A DNA stretch of 64,000 nt from Takakia lepidozioides (GCA_030704615.1 CM060732.1:7192001-7256000); one strand, 5' to 3'; shown: positions 10,678-23,300, numbered from the stretch's first letter. Notes: generated from the sequence alone by a model not told the origin. A program made the numbers and translations.

Positions 10678-13600
10678 CTACTCTCCTACACCCTCCGAGG
10701 AACTTGCCCCACCTTCTTCCTCATCCCCCTCATCCCCCTCATCCTCCGAGCTCTGTGATGCATCAGTTCCACTATGCCTCTCAAAAATCCCGTCCTCTCC
10801 TTGGGGGACTGTCCACCTCACCTCCTGGGAATCTTCTGCGTCTTCTCCCCCACTTTCCTCAGCAGAATCCAACACAAATCTACGAGCCCGACGGGCTCTA
10901 ATAGCTGCTGCCTCCTCCCTCATCTTCATTTTCTTGAGGCTTGCCTCGTCTAAAATCTGCTGTACACGACTACGTTCGGAACACCTCCTAATGGACACCG
11001 AAGCAAGCCGGGCAGCATAAGTAGGCAGCATGTACTCCCTTTCTGGACTAGGCATGAAATCTCCCCTGGCAAAAAAAGGCACGTTCCTCCTGCCCATGAA
11101 CTCCGGTGTAGACGTCCCTCCGGCAGTACTTGGCATCCTACAGTAAGAACAAATCCACTTGAAGAATGTCAATACCAGCACAACCAGAAAGGGTTTTCAA
11201 TGAAATAAGAGAGCGGAGGGAGGTGCCTCACAAAATCTGGAGGCAACTTACAATGCCACCACTCACTCGTAAACCGGGGGCTCCTCGGCCTCGATCCCAA
11301 CTTCCTCCCCCTGCTCCTTCTCGGATTTTTCCTCATCCTCCGAGGATGCCTCTTCCTCTTTCGGCAGACGTTCAGCCGCTGCAAGTTCCGAGTTGTGGAG
11401 GGCAGTATCTGGCTCGAAGGCGAACACATGCCTGTCGGACAACGTCCCTGCCCACATTGAAGCACCTGAGGAACAAAGCGGGCGGTTAATAGCTTGCGGC
11501 ATGCAATTGCAATGGGGCCAGGGGACAAACTGAGCACGTGAAGGCTTACCCGTGCCGCATGTGAGGTCCAGAATCCGCCCTTGGACATCCGAGCACGTCT
11601 CCATGAGGGTTTGGATGAAAGCAGGGCTTCGGGTCCGGCTGTACCGCCACGGTTTGCCTGTCTTTGTGTCCTTCGGCATACTAGAGTGGGGCACATAGTT
11701 GTAGAGGACATCGTAGGTTACAGGGTCCACAGCGGCATCAACAAGACGACCGTCGTTGCGGAATTTGAACGTAGACCCTCTCTTCACAAAGCAATATGCC
11801 TCAAACACCAATGTCTGCACATCCAACAAAGAAGGGATCAATTCCAGGGTCTACTTAACATACACCACAATATGAAGTGAATGCAATAGATTGATAACTT
11901 ACACTTTGGCCCTCTGTTCGCAACCCCTGCGTACTGATGCAGAACCATTTTCTGAGGAGGACCGGGGTGACACTTTTCGGTGTCCACCTTGCCACCGCAT
12001 TCTCTGTGGTCTTCCCTCTCGTGGCAAGGACAACCACACATCCACCGTCATCCAGAAGCATCCCCGCCAGCCCAAACCCGGCTTTCCAGTAGTCCTCAGT
12101 AAACCTGTTCCAGGTGGGCACACCATCCAGGCCCTCCAGCAGCTCCCCATCTGGAATGTCGAGGAGAATCATGTCGCAAGCTCTCTCCACCTCAACCCCC
12201 CCCGAGTGCTCTTGCAATTCGTGCTCACAGCCGTGAAGAATTCCATCATGGCTTCAAAACCAGGGGTGTCTTTAGGCTCTGTACCGGCAGCCCTCTTCTT
12301 GGCTTTTCCCTTCTGCTCCGCCAGAGACTTGTTGTGTGCCACCTTCTTCGCCCTGGCAGCGAGAGCGTCAAGGAAGCTCTCATTGACGCATTGGATGATG
12401 GTTGGAGGTTCTAGCTTTGGCCTGTGCGTAAACGTCACCGCCGAATACCGCCGTGTAGGCTCGCCCTCAAATGCCAACTTCTTGGCAGAGCCAGTCCCAC
12501 TCCGAACTGACTTGGGAACCCGGACGACCGGTGACTGGGTAGGAGCAACAGCAGTCGCAGGACCTTGAACAAAATCGGCGTCGGAGTCACTCTCTTGGGT
12601 CCCCTCCTGCGCCTCCTCCGATGCCCCGATGGTTTTCTTCTTTTTGGGTGTTACTGCAGTCACCTGTTTCCTTGTCCTTTTCCTTTGACCTTTACTCTTC
12701 TCATGCAATTTCTCTTGAATTCCTGCCTGAGCAAGCTCTGCCGCTTTCCTGGAGTTCGCAAGCGCTTTTGCCTCTTTTGCACCCAACGGAGGCAGCGGAG
12801 CCCGGTTTCGTCGGAATTCAGCATCCAGCTTCAATTGAAACTCGGATGGGTCGAGCGAGCCGGGCGGAAGGTCCACATACCAAGGGCAATCACGCAAATG
12901 TTCCAGATGCCACTCCTTCACAATATCGTCAGTGTACATGGAGTCAGCCCCAGGGTTCCTCCATGCCAGGAAGAATGGTGGCTCGAAAGACAGATGACCT
13001 TTCTCCAAAAGCGAGAACTTACAGTACCTGCATTCATGAAAAACCCAATGAGGTCCGAAAATGGCTAACTCCCTGAACGGCAATAGGGCCTACAACTGGA
13101 ATATGGCGCCGAATTTCCACTTCAGGGCCACCCAGTGTAGGGACTTAGCCCGAAAATGGCTAAGTCCCTGGACGGCAATACGGCCTGGAACTGGAAAACG
13201 GCGCCGAATTTCCACTTCCGGGCCAGCCACCCTAGGGACTTACACAAAAAATGGCTAAGTCCCTGGACGGCAATAGGGCCTAGAACTGGAATACGGCGCC
13301 GAATTTCCAGTTCCGGGCCAGCCACCCTAGGGACTTAGACCGAAAATGGCTAAGTCCCTGGACGGCAATAGGGCCTGGAACTGGAATATGGCGCCGAATT
13401 TCCACTTCAGGGCCAGCCAGTCTAGGGACTTGGCCCGAAAATGGCTAAGTCCCTGGACGGCAATAGGGCCTAGAACTGGAATACGGCGCCGAATTTCCAG
13501 TTCCGGGCCAGCCACCCTAGGGACTTAGACCGAAAATGGCTAAGTCCCTGGACGGCAATAGGGCCTGGAACTGGAATATGGCGCCGAATTTCCACTTCAG

Positions 13601-16600
13601 GGCCAGCCAGTCTAGGGACTTAGCCGGAAAATGGCTAAGTCCCTGGACGGCAATAGGGCCTAGAACTGGAATACGGCGCCGAATTTCCAGTTCCGGGCCA
13701 GCCACCCTAGGGACTTAGACCGAAAATGGCTAAGTCCCTGGACGGCAATAGGGCCTGGAACTGGAATATGGCGCCGAATTTCCACTTCATGGCCAGCCAG
13801 TCTAGGGACTTAGCCCGAAAATGGCTAAGTCCCTGGACGGCAATAGGGCCTAGAACTGGAAAACGGCGCCGAATTTCCAGTTCCGGGCCAGCCACACTAG
13901 GGACTTAGCCCGAAAATGGCTAAGTCCCTGAACGGCAATAGGGCCTGGAACTGGAAAATGGCGCCGAATTTCCAGTTCCGGGCCAGCCAGTCTAGGGACT
14001 TTGCCATTTTCGGAGCCCTGACTGGAAATTCGGCGCCATTTTCCCTAACACCACTTAGGCCTCTAACATCCTGAAATGCCAGGACTTGAAAGAAAGGCAG
14101 CGCGTATGTACCTGTACAGAAGGCGCATTGCTGCTTTGTCCGCGTTCGGCTGGTCGGTGAACTCGTGGCTCCGGCGAGCATCTGCTATCTCCCGAAAGAA
14201 TAGGTTGGTTTTGTAGAGCAGAAAGTACCTCGTCACATAGTCACGCAGGCTCTCTGCTGCAGGAGATATCTCCATCTTGAACTGATGTGCTTGTGTGTCC
14301 AGCTGCTCTTGCGCATTCGTCGTCACCTGTGGAGATTGTCCATCAGATCGCTTTCCTCAAAAAATACAATGAATCAACCCCCTACTAGAGTACAAGCCCC
14401 AAACGAAGCGTGGGGAAGTACCTGAAACCACCATGTCATGCGGTTCATCCACATGTCGAATGTGGGGTCAGAGAGTTTGTCCGGTTTGGGGAAGCTCCAC
14501 ATGTCCCTGGTACTTTGGGAACCATTCCAGATTTGGAGCCACCGGGTCTGTCCAACCACCCAGCATATTCGTAAGCGCCAAACACCACAAAAAGGAGTTG
14601 TTGCCACCACAATTTGGTTAAGAATGTATCACCTTTTCTGTTGCATCCACACAGGATGTGGCTAGACGATGGAGCTTCTCCAATGTCATCGTGGGCTTCA
14701 GAGCGCGAGAGTAGTGCTTTCCCACCTCCACCAGAAAGTCGGCACCAAGGGCGGGATCAGCTATGGCCACGTACTTTACCATCCGCGACTTGTACTTTAT
14801 GCGGGCCCTCACCTCCGCAGCTTTGACATACGATTCGAGTTCCGGGAGGGTTGGATTCTTCTCCTCTGACTCCATGTAGAACCTCCGCGCATGTGCCAAA
14901 TCCTGCTGTATTTTCGTCTGTCGAAAAGCAGCACATAAGATTAGAGATCCTGCTCAACACAATTTCTTCTATTGGGGGAGGAGAGACAAATTAGCTCAAC
15001 AAAACTGCAGGAGCTTTACCCGAAATATGTAGTCCACCATGGCGTCGACGCTCAGCCTATACCAGGTTCTGTCTGCCTTTGCCTCCGACTTGCGCAGGAG
15101 GTCGGCACTGAGGGAATTGGCAAACTCTTCCACCCCCTGCCTCCCGACATCCTTCACTCGGAAGAGCATATGGGACAAGTTGGTGGCAATGAAGGCATTC
15201 TCAGTCACCCTGCAGTGCCACATTTCCATCAAACAATACTGAAATGGGAATTTTCATCATATATGAGGATTCGCAATGAAATGACTTCCAAATTCAAAGT
15301 CCAAAAGCGAGAGGGGTTGTAGCTTACGAGTTGATGTCGGCCATTGCAGCTTTGAGAAGACTGCGATCTTTGGGCCCCGCAACCTTCAGCACAACACAAT
15401 CGACGGCGAAATGCCAATCGAGATCGTTGGGGTGGGCTTGGGCAATGTGCTCCATCCATGCCAGGAGGCGATGATTGCCGTCCCACACGTAGAACATCTT
15501 ACCGGACATGTGCTGGAAAAGAGGATCACTAGCAATCGATCTCTCGAACTCCTCATTTCGCGTTTGCCAATGGGGACCCCATTTGTCCACCTCATCGGAA
15601 GTGTGGGCACGGGAAGCTCCGTGGTCGTTCTCAATGGAAACGTAAAAGGCGGCAGACCCCATTCGATATCCATCCCGGAAAGAGAATTTCAGCTTGTCGA
15701 TATCGCCTGGGAGGGCAGGTCTCACCACCTGCAATGACACCAAGCGGCAAAGGGGAATTCGAAGCTTGGCCGGGTACACCATGCCCCCCAGCACCCTGCC
15801 AATGTTGCTGTGGGTTGCCTCCAACATCTTGGCAGCGGCCAACTTCATATCCGCCTCAGACATGACGTCTGCTGCAGAGGGGTTTTCCGGCAGCCCACCA
15901 AGACCGCCAAATCCAGCCTGTATGCTCCGGGTTTGGGGCCTGGGGATGTCCGGGAGAATGTCATCCTGGTCAGAAACATCCATGTCGTCCTCCTCAACAG
16001 GGTCAGCCACCTGCGAAACCACCTCCAGCACTCTCGTCGTCTCTACTGCCCTCTCCCTGGCTTCACCTCGAACTTGCACAATCGGTGCTCTTTCAGGTGT
16101 TCTTTCCTCTCCTCCACTCTCCACCGTATGGGTAATTGCGGGGGCTGCACTTGCCCGCGATGGTCTAACCGGTGTGCTACTGCCTCTCTGTGGTGTCTTG
16201 TAGGGATCCACCGTCTCTGTGTGTCCCTCGCTTACATTGGCATCTGTCATTTGGGCACCCCGGGCCTCTTCAGCTGCCTTTTGTCTTTCCTCCTTGCTAG
16301 CATTCTGTCTCGTCTGTTCTTTTGCCCTCTCTTTTGCCCTCTCACGGGCTTTCTGTTTCTTACTAGGGCTAGCAACAGGGGAGCCCTCCAGGACGACCAC
16401 CTTTGATTGAGGCGAACTGACACCCTCGCGCGCACTGCTCACTCCCCCCTCCGCAGCCCGTGACTGCTCTCTCGCCGGGGATTGCATGTGCTTAGCTTTC
16501 TTCTTTTTCTTTGCGTGGGCGGGCCCTACTGCATGTGCATGAACAACCTCCATTGCCGGATCTGCTGTCCTCATGTCCTCACGCCCTTCACCTGCCATGC

Positions 16601-17293
16601 CGCCTGCACCAACCTCCCCAATGCCTACTCTATCGTAATCTCGTTGCAAGTCCTCCCGTCCACCAACAAAAGATTTAAGTTTGCCCTCTCGCCCCAAGTT
16701 GGGCGATTCAAACATGCGATGAGTTGGAGCTGTCGATGATACCACCAGCGTGCCGGGCTCGTCGTCACTCTGTGATTGACAAAAATCGTGAACACCAACA
16801 GTGGTGCAAAAAGCAGCAGCGCAACCACCATAGCAGCAATCATGTAGCAAAAATGAAAACATAACAAGTTTAGGAAGTATGGAGAGCCATGCAACAACAA
16901 TGAAAACAAATGCAACCATTGCCTAAGAATGACATGCACAAGCAGCCTTCTCCAGAGCTGCCGGATTTGCACACGCATTGCAAACAATCTAAGGTTCAGT
17001 CAACTATCTAAAGTTCACTCATAAAGCAAAGCCAGGATGAAGATGCAGAAACAAAGCGAGGTAACGAAGCGAAAGCAAAAAAGAAATCGAACAAACCGAA
17101 AGCAGAAGTGGCTTGCCTGAGAGTACTCGGCTTCAGTTGGCGCAGGTTGTGAGCAAGACACTGGAATCTCCTGCTGGAGCTTCAGTTTGGCCATGCGAGA
17201 GATTGGCCGTCGTCCGTAGTACAGAGCTTTCAACTTCCGCCGCGGTCTGGATCTGAGGTCTCTCTCAGGAGAGCCACGCCCTTCAGGCGGCAT
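10678..17293 (-). CDS. ParB-like domain fused to beta-class amino-methyltransferase fold (copy A)
   Basis: Ten exons are inferred on the minus strand: about 17293-17117, 16769-15328, 15209-15020, 14917-14633, 14547-14422, 14327-14111, 13027-11903, 11814-11550, 11465-11267 and 11137-10678, giving roughly 1,490 residues. The first intron appears to use a GC donor. Near residue 500 lies a ParB/sulfiredoxin-like box (VWDGNHRLLAW). The C-terminal third has MILLDIPDGE in the place of motif IV, a GGCVVVLATRG strand, motif X-like RTRSPAFIQTLME, motif I DLTCGTG completed across an intron by ASMWAG, then FAFEPD, and an acidic tail. In prokaryotes ParB-N domains are fused to N4/N6 DNA methylases in this order. 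The canonical DPPY is replaced by D-I-P-D, so catalysis is doubtful. One base is missing in a C8 run at 12196-12203. The fold call is inference from motifs. Confidence 0.68.
13061..14010. repeat. Higher-order tandem repeat, 95-bp monomers in 190-bp units, inside an intron of copy A
   Basis: About ten monomers begin ATGGCTAAGTCCCTGGACGG and carry a central GGCGCCGAATTTCCA. Two monomer types alternate, one ending in a CAGTTCCGGGCCAGCCACCC block and the other in CACTTCAGGGCCAGCCAGTC, so the true period is 190 bp, as at 13346, 13536 and 13726. Identity between units is very high, which points to recent amplification. Short open frames on both strands are by-products of the repeat. Confidence 0.85.
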
Positions 17294-17499
17294 AAGTCCC
17301 AGCCAAAAAGATCTCCTTTTTTGGGGTACATGCCTGGAATACCATGTTAAGCCAAGTATAGCATGAGATTTAGGGTACGTGTCCAGGAAGCCATGCGTCG
17401 CCAGCCCGAATAATAAGCGACGGCCGTCGACATTTATTGCCCAACTGCGCAATTAAATGTCGGATGAAGCCCTCCATGTCGGAAGAAAATAGACGAAAA

Positions 17500-18110
17500 C
17501 AGTCCCGGAATTTCCCTCACGCAGGTAATTCGGAAGCGCGCGGATGGAAATCCGGCGCCGAATTTCCATCCGCGCAGGTAATTCGGATGCGCGCGGATGG
17601 AAATCCGGCGCCGAATTTCCATCCGCGTAGGTAGGGCGGTTCGCCAAATTTCCTTCAAGCAGGTAATTCGGATGCGCCCGGATGGAAATCCGGCGCCGAA
17701 TTTCCATCCGCGCAGGTAGGGCGGTGCGCCAAATTTCCTTCAAGCAGGTAATTCGGATGCGCGCGGATGGAAATCCGGCGCCGAATTTCCATCCGCGCAG
17801 GTAATTCGGATGCGCGCGGATGGAAATCCGGCGCCGAATTTCCATCCGCGTAGGATGGCGGTGCGCCAAATTTCCTTCAAGCAGGTAATTCGGATGCGCG
17901 CGGATGGAAATCCGGCGCCGAATTTCCATCCGCGCAGGTAATTCGGATGCGCCCGGATGGAAATCCGGCGCCGAATTTCCATCCGCGCAGGTAGGGCGGT
18001 GCGCCAAATTTCCTTCAAGCAGGTAATTCGGATGCGCGCGGATGGAAATCCGGCGCCGAATTTCCATCCGCGCAGGTAGGGCGGTTCGCCAAATTTCCTT
18101 GAAGCAGGTA
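17500..18110. repeat. Palindrome-bearing tandem array upstream of copy A
   Basis: Repeated blocks combine GGATGGAAATCCGGCGCCGA and its mirrored half with a second block CAGGTAGGGCGGTGCGCCAA. The order varies, with units of roughly 50 to 100 bp. The array lies just upstream of the first exon of copy A, in the space between the two divergent genes. A 245-codon minus-strand frame at 17453-18190 is repeat translation and not a gene. Confidence 0.8.
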
Positions 18111-18530
18111 ATTCGGCGCCGAATTTCCATCCTGCAGGTAAGTCGGATCGGTGCCATATGGATATTCGGCGCCGAATTTCGATTCGCCATTTATTTCTGA
18201 GCGAGGAATTACCTCCGTGCAGGTAATTCCCATATAAGAATTACCTTCGTGCAGGTAATTCACATACAAGAATTACCTTCATACAGGTAATTTCCAGATG
18301 AGAATTACCTTTGTGCAGGTAATTCTGGACGAGGAATAAACATCGATTGGAATTACCTGCAGGAAGGTAATTGTCATCTGGAAATTACCTGCACAAAGGT
18401 AATTCTTGTATGCGAATTACCTGCACGAAGGTAATTCCTCGCTCAGAAATAAATGGCGAGTGGAAATCCGGCGCCGAATATCCATACGGCACTGATCCGA
18501 CTTACCTGCTGGATGGAAATTCGGCGCCGA
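18110..18530. repeat. Large imperfect inverted repeat at the centre of the divergent intergenic region
   Basis: Two arms of about 180-200 bp face each other around an axis near 18337. For example TCGCCATTTATTTCTGAGCG at 18184 pairs with its complement ending near 18460. Each arm contains three or four smaller palindromes of the form AATTACCT-N-AGGTAATT. The left arm has one extra 31-bp unit. Such a structure could form a long hairpin or cruciform and may hold the divergent promoters. Confidence 0.72.
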
Positions 18531-19400
18531 ATTTCCATTCATCCACGATTCGAATTACCTGCAGGATGGAAATTCGGCGCCGAATATCCATATGGCACCG
18601 ATCCGACTTACCTGCTGGATGGAAATTCGGCGCCGAATTTCCATTCATCCATGATTCGAATTACCTGCAGGATGGAAATTCGGCGCCGAATATCCATATG
18701 GCACCGATCCGACTTACCTGCTGGATGGAAATTCGGCGCCGAATTTCCATTCATCCATGATTCGAATTACCTGCAGGATGGAAATTCGGCGCCGAATATC
18801 CATATGGCACCGATCCGACTTACCTGCTGGATGGAAATTCGGCGCCGAATTTCCATTCATCCACGATTCGAATTACCTGCAGGATGGAAATTCGGCGCCG
18901 AATATCCATATGGCACCGATCCGACTTACCTGCTGGATGGAAATTCGGCGCCGAATTTCCATTCATCCATGATTCGAATTACCTGCAGGATGGAAATTCG
19001 GCGCCGAATATCCATATGGCACCGATCCGACTTACCTGCTGGATGGAAATTCGGCGCCGAATTTCCATTCATCCATGATTCGAATTACCTGCAGGATGGA
19101 AATTCGGCGCCGAATATCCATATGGCACCGATCCGACTTACCTGCTGGATGGAAATTCGGCGCCGAATTTCCATTCATCCACGATTCGAATTACCTGCAG
19201 GATGGAAATTCGGCGCCGAATATCCATATGGCACCGATCCGACTTACCTGCTGGATGGAAATTCGGCGCCGAATTTCCATTCATCCACGATTCGAATTAC
19301 CTGCAGGATGGAAATTCGGCGCCGAATATCCATATGGCACCGATCCGACTTACCTGCTGGATGGAAATTCGGCGCCGAATCTCCATCCATCCGAGATTCC
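18465..19400. repeat. 106-bp tandem array with two palindromes per unit
   Basis: Almost nine units, each containing a perfect 22-bp palindrome (arms GGAAATTCGGC and GCCGAATTTCC) and a near-palindrome ending in GCCGAATATCC, separated by CATATGGCACCGATCCGAC and a TTCATCCATGATTCGAATTA-type spacer. Units are nearly identical, differing mainly at one C/T position. Because 106 is not a multiple of three, an open frame runs through the array (18453-19646); it is an artefact. Confidence 0.88.
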
Positions 19401-20110
19401 ACTTACCTGCTGGATGGAAATTCGGCGCCAAATCTCCATCCGGGGGATGGTCTCTGTCGGAGAGGTGCCGCCTCTCCGCCGCTCTGTTGGATATTCGGTG
19501 CCGAATTTCCGTCCCGGGGGTTGAAATATGACTGCCAGGTTCCGACCTCTCCCCCCTCCCCGACTTCATTGGAACGGCCCCGAATTGAAATTCGGCGCCG
19601 TTTTCTCATCTGTGGAGGTTTTTATGTCGGCCAGTTTTCGCTCTGACACGCCGACAACACTTCCTTTGGGGGGGCCCGGATGGAAATTCGGCGCCGAATG
19701 GCCGTCCAGGGGATGTTCTCTGTCGCACACTGGCCGGCCTCTGTGCCCCAGGCGACTTCATCCGGGCGTCCCCTGTTCGATATTCGTTGCCGAATTTCCG
19801 TCCGGGGGTTGAAATGTGACAGCCAACTGCAGGCCACTCCCCCCTCCCCGACTGCATCCGAATCGCCCCGGATGGAAATTCGGCGCCGTTTTTCCATCTG
19901 GGGATGTTTTTATGCCGTCCAGTTTTCGGCCTGACCCCCCGACACGACTCCCTTTGGGGGGACCGGATGGAAATTCGGCGCCGAATCTCCATCCAGAAGA
20001 TGTTATCTGTCGCACACACTCCGGCCTCTGCGCCCGAGGCGACTTCATCCGGGCTTCCTCTGTTGGATGTTGGGTGCCGAATTTCCATTCGGGGGTAGTA
20101 ATGTGACGGC
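19400..20110. repeat. Diverged longer-period palindrome repeats
   Basis: Degenerate GGCGCC palindromes recur with a larger unit of roughly 290 bp, seen by comparing the TTTTTATG(T/C)CG(G/T)CCAG block near 19620 with that near 19906. It is GC-rich and borders the start of the transposase gene. No coding function is seen. Confidence 0.65.
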
Positions 20111-20391
20111 ACGGTGCCGGCTTATCCCCTTCAGCCGTCATCATCCGGACGGCCCCCCACTTTCTGACTGCATACCGTTGGCAGTTATTGCGCAAAGACG
20201 AGGGGCCGCATTCCGGAGACAAGGTTCATTAACACTCTGACTGTGGATTTTTGAGATAGTTGGCTCCCTGGATTTGGATCAGGCTTCGTCGCTCGGACAA
20301 ATCGGCATCGCATTCATTCCCATCGCTGCACCCCCTTCTACCAGGGAGCTTCCCCGCACGCCATCCTGGCAGTCTTGTGTGCACATCTCCC

Positions 20392-23300
20392 ATGGCGGAA
20401 AACCCGAGCGCTACAGTGTACTGCCCTCCTCACGAGCATAGAGCTTCATTTCCGTGCAGAGGGGACACCTGCCGGGTGATGGAGAAATATCTGTGCGTTC
20501 GATACCACCTGAAACCGGGGTCGGTTTTTTGGAGGAGGAAAGGAAGGACTCAAACGGCCTTGTTGTCGAGAGTATTGTTGTGCTCCACGATGATTTCGGC
20601 GATGGCAGGGAATGGCGAGTTCCACCATCGGACAGCGTCATATACAGGGCTGTTGGGGACTTCATTTGCCCGCCAAATGCACCGTCTATCCTGGCGCCTT
20701 CCACGAAACAATCCGCGAATCAGAGAGTGGGTACCTCAAAGAGAGAAGTCCGCAACGAAGTAAATCCAGAGCCGAACCCATCCATGAAGACGACCGAGAA
20801 CCGGGTTGTTCACAACCTGTCCGACTCAGACGAGGTCATGGAAGTTCCGAGGTCGTCCTGGAGATCAGGCAAGTCCTCAATGGACGTCAGTGGAGGAGGG
20901 AGTCATATTCCCAGCACGAGCACCGCAGTTCGATCTATTCTAGAAATTCTGCGAGGGCTTCACCTGGAGGGACACCGGTCGGAGCTGGCCGGGCTGGACT
21001 ACAGCAAGTTTGCAATTAAATCGGTTACATGCCTTCCCGCCGACGTCGACGGTAATGTCTTCTTTGAGTTCCCTCCTCGGGCGGACTACTCGAGGGCGTC
21101 CGGAATGTTGACAGATATGGATAGAAAACATGACGGTCATCCTTGGTGCGTTACCAAAACCACCAGCATGAAGATGCTTGATGGTGTGCGGGTGCGCTAC
21201 GTTGTTTGTGCGGGCGCGTTGCGGTGTTTCTCCCCAACTTGCTTCCACTTTAAATCCAGAGGTCACAGGAACGAGACCGATTGGACAGGCACAGCTCACC
21301 AACCATTTCGAGCTCAGGAGAAGGTTCCGAACTCCACATTTAAGTGTGCGCATTGCAAAGAACCACCACACTGCATGTCTGTTTGTAATGCCAAGCAGTT
21401 CTATGTGTTGCACCGTTTCCCTGACCTCACCCGAGCTTGCATACACGTTGGTTCCCATTGTCACAAATTGGTGAGGGGGAACTCGCGGGAGGCTGCCCAC
21501 GAAGCAGAGCAGCTCGTTCAGGAGGAGGTTAAGTTGAGACCGGGTGCCAAACCCAAACAGATACAGCTCCAAGCCGCCCATAAGATGGCATTGGCCAGAA
21601 TTATGTCGGAAGACGGCTCGGATAGAGTTCCTCTCGACGAGAAGGAAATGGAGGCATTGCTCGAGTCGGTGTCCCACGTATGTTCACCGAATGTCCGAAA
21701 CCACATTGTCTCTTGCAAACAGAAAATTGGGCGTGGCTCGGATATGCACTCCATTCTGGAGGTGAAGCGACGATGTGGATATGACTACATTCATGGAAGT
21801 AGGTTTCCAGGACAAGGGACTGAGGCAGATCGTTGTTTCGTATTCAAAATGTCCACGTGTGGACCTGGCAGTGGCGTCGAACTGGTCGACAGGATGACGA
21901 GTGGGAACTTGTCAAACAGTTGGGTCATGTTCGACCATATCAAGCGAATTACAAATCACCAGTGGGTGACAATGGGTGCACATGTCTACGACACCCACTG
22001 CAGGATGCTAATGACAATTGCTATTTGTGAGATGAAAGGAGAGGACACACAATCGGAGATGCTTCTTTGGCAGGGAATAAACGAACAGATGGCCAAGGCG
22101 GGATTGCCCCCTCCCAATTTCCGTGGTTTCATGGCGGACAACGCACAAGCAAATTGGGCTGCCATCCGAAGGGTGTACGGGCAAGACCCCAATGTTCCCA
22201 TGGAAGGCAAGGAGAGATCTTGTGGGTTCCACTTTCTGCAGAGCCTTTCGCAGTACACAACCAGGCTCGTGGCGCCAGATTTCAGAGAGGAGCACCGTTC
22301 CATGTGCCTTGCGTGGAAGCGCGCTCCCACCTTGGATGATGCAGAGACACAGTTTGCATGCATACGGGCTTGGTGGACATCGTCAGGTGCTGTAAGGAAA
22401 TCAGACGAAGGAGCAATGGTCAGTTGGCTAGCATGGTGGCATTATCGTTTCCTCCAGTTCGGCGACTATATGCGGGAGGTGAGTTGCACGAATTTGCGTC
22501 CCGTTGGATATTATTCTTGGCCATATTTGTAACTTGCTTGTAACCTCAACATGTGCTTGTGCAGGAAATGTGTCTCGACTCCGACACCGACATGCCCACG
22601 ACAAACATGGCCGAATCAGTGCACTCTTCCTGGCGTGCCTCCTCTGCGGCGCATCTGGTGGACATCCTCACTGCCACAACGGAGGACATTGTGAGGTCAA
22701 TTATGCAGCAATGCAGGTACAACGAGTTCTTGAAAGGGAAACAGTGGGGCTTGGGGCCGGACAGGCAGGAAATGCTGATGCGGACTGCCTCCAGATCGAA
22801 GAATCCTCGGAAGTGGGCGGCGGCCTTGCGAGAGGGCCTTCGGGACACGCCATTGCTGCGAAGAGGCCAACATTTGGAAGGAGATGTTCATACCCGTCCA
22901 GTGAGACGAAGACTTGACGAGGCACCTGGCGGAGAAGAGGATTCATGGCGAGCTGACAAGAATATTCGCACGCTCCCTCGTGGTCCGGTGATGTTGTCCG
23001 AGGAGGTCTCGTCGAGCACCGGAAGTCCTGCACGTTCAAGATCGCCATCTCCTTTGAGCACAGGGCGCGTGCCCCGGCAACATAACGAGCCATCTGTAGT
23101 AAAGCAATACAACATTCCCATTGTGGAGACAAGAGTGTCGGAGTCACAGTGGAGAATTGCGAGGACATTGCCGGCATTTCGAGGGAAGTGTTGCGCCATC
23201 CGGGTGGATACGAGAGCACGCTGTGGTGAGATGATTCGGAGGAACCCACACGGTGCTGTACCTGCACCTTGTTTCAGCGGCAGATTTTTGACTCCCACAT

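Noticed and set aside
10580-11020. A 146-codon plus-strand frame rich in Ser and Pro
   Set aside because: It is the antisense shadow of the acidic C-terminal exon of copy A.
15380-15560. A bacterial plasmid partition system, from the ParB-like match
   Set aside because: There is no ParA, the gene is split by introns and it lies inside a eukaryotic transposon with MULE hallmarks.
15694-16406. Plus-strand open frames of 170-200 codons
   Set aside because: They lie antisense to the second exon of copy A, whose composition (Ala, Glu, Arg rich) keeps the opposite strand open by chance.
17453-18190. A 245-codon minus-strand open frame of MEIRRRISIRAHPNYL repeats
   Set aside because: It is repeat-derived, depends on unit length, and is matched by frames on the other strand.
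18453-19646. A 397-codon plus-strand open frame with repeated WKFGAEFPF-like units
   Set aside because: It is translation of the 106-bp tandem array; other frames and the opposite strand give similar repeated peptides, and there is no plausible non-repeat domain.
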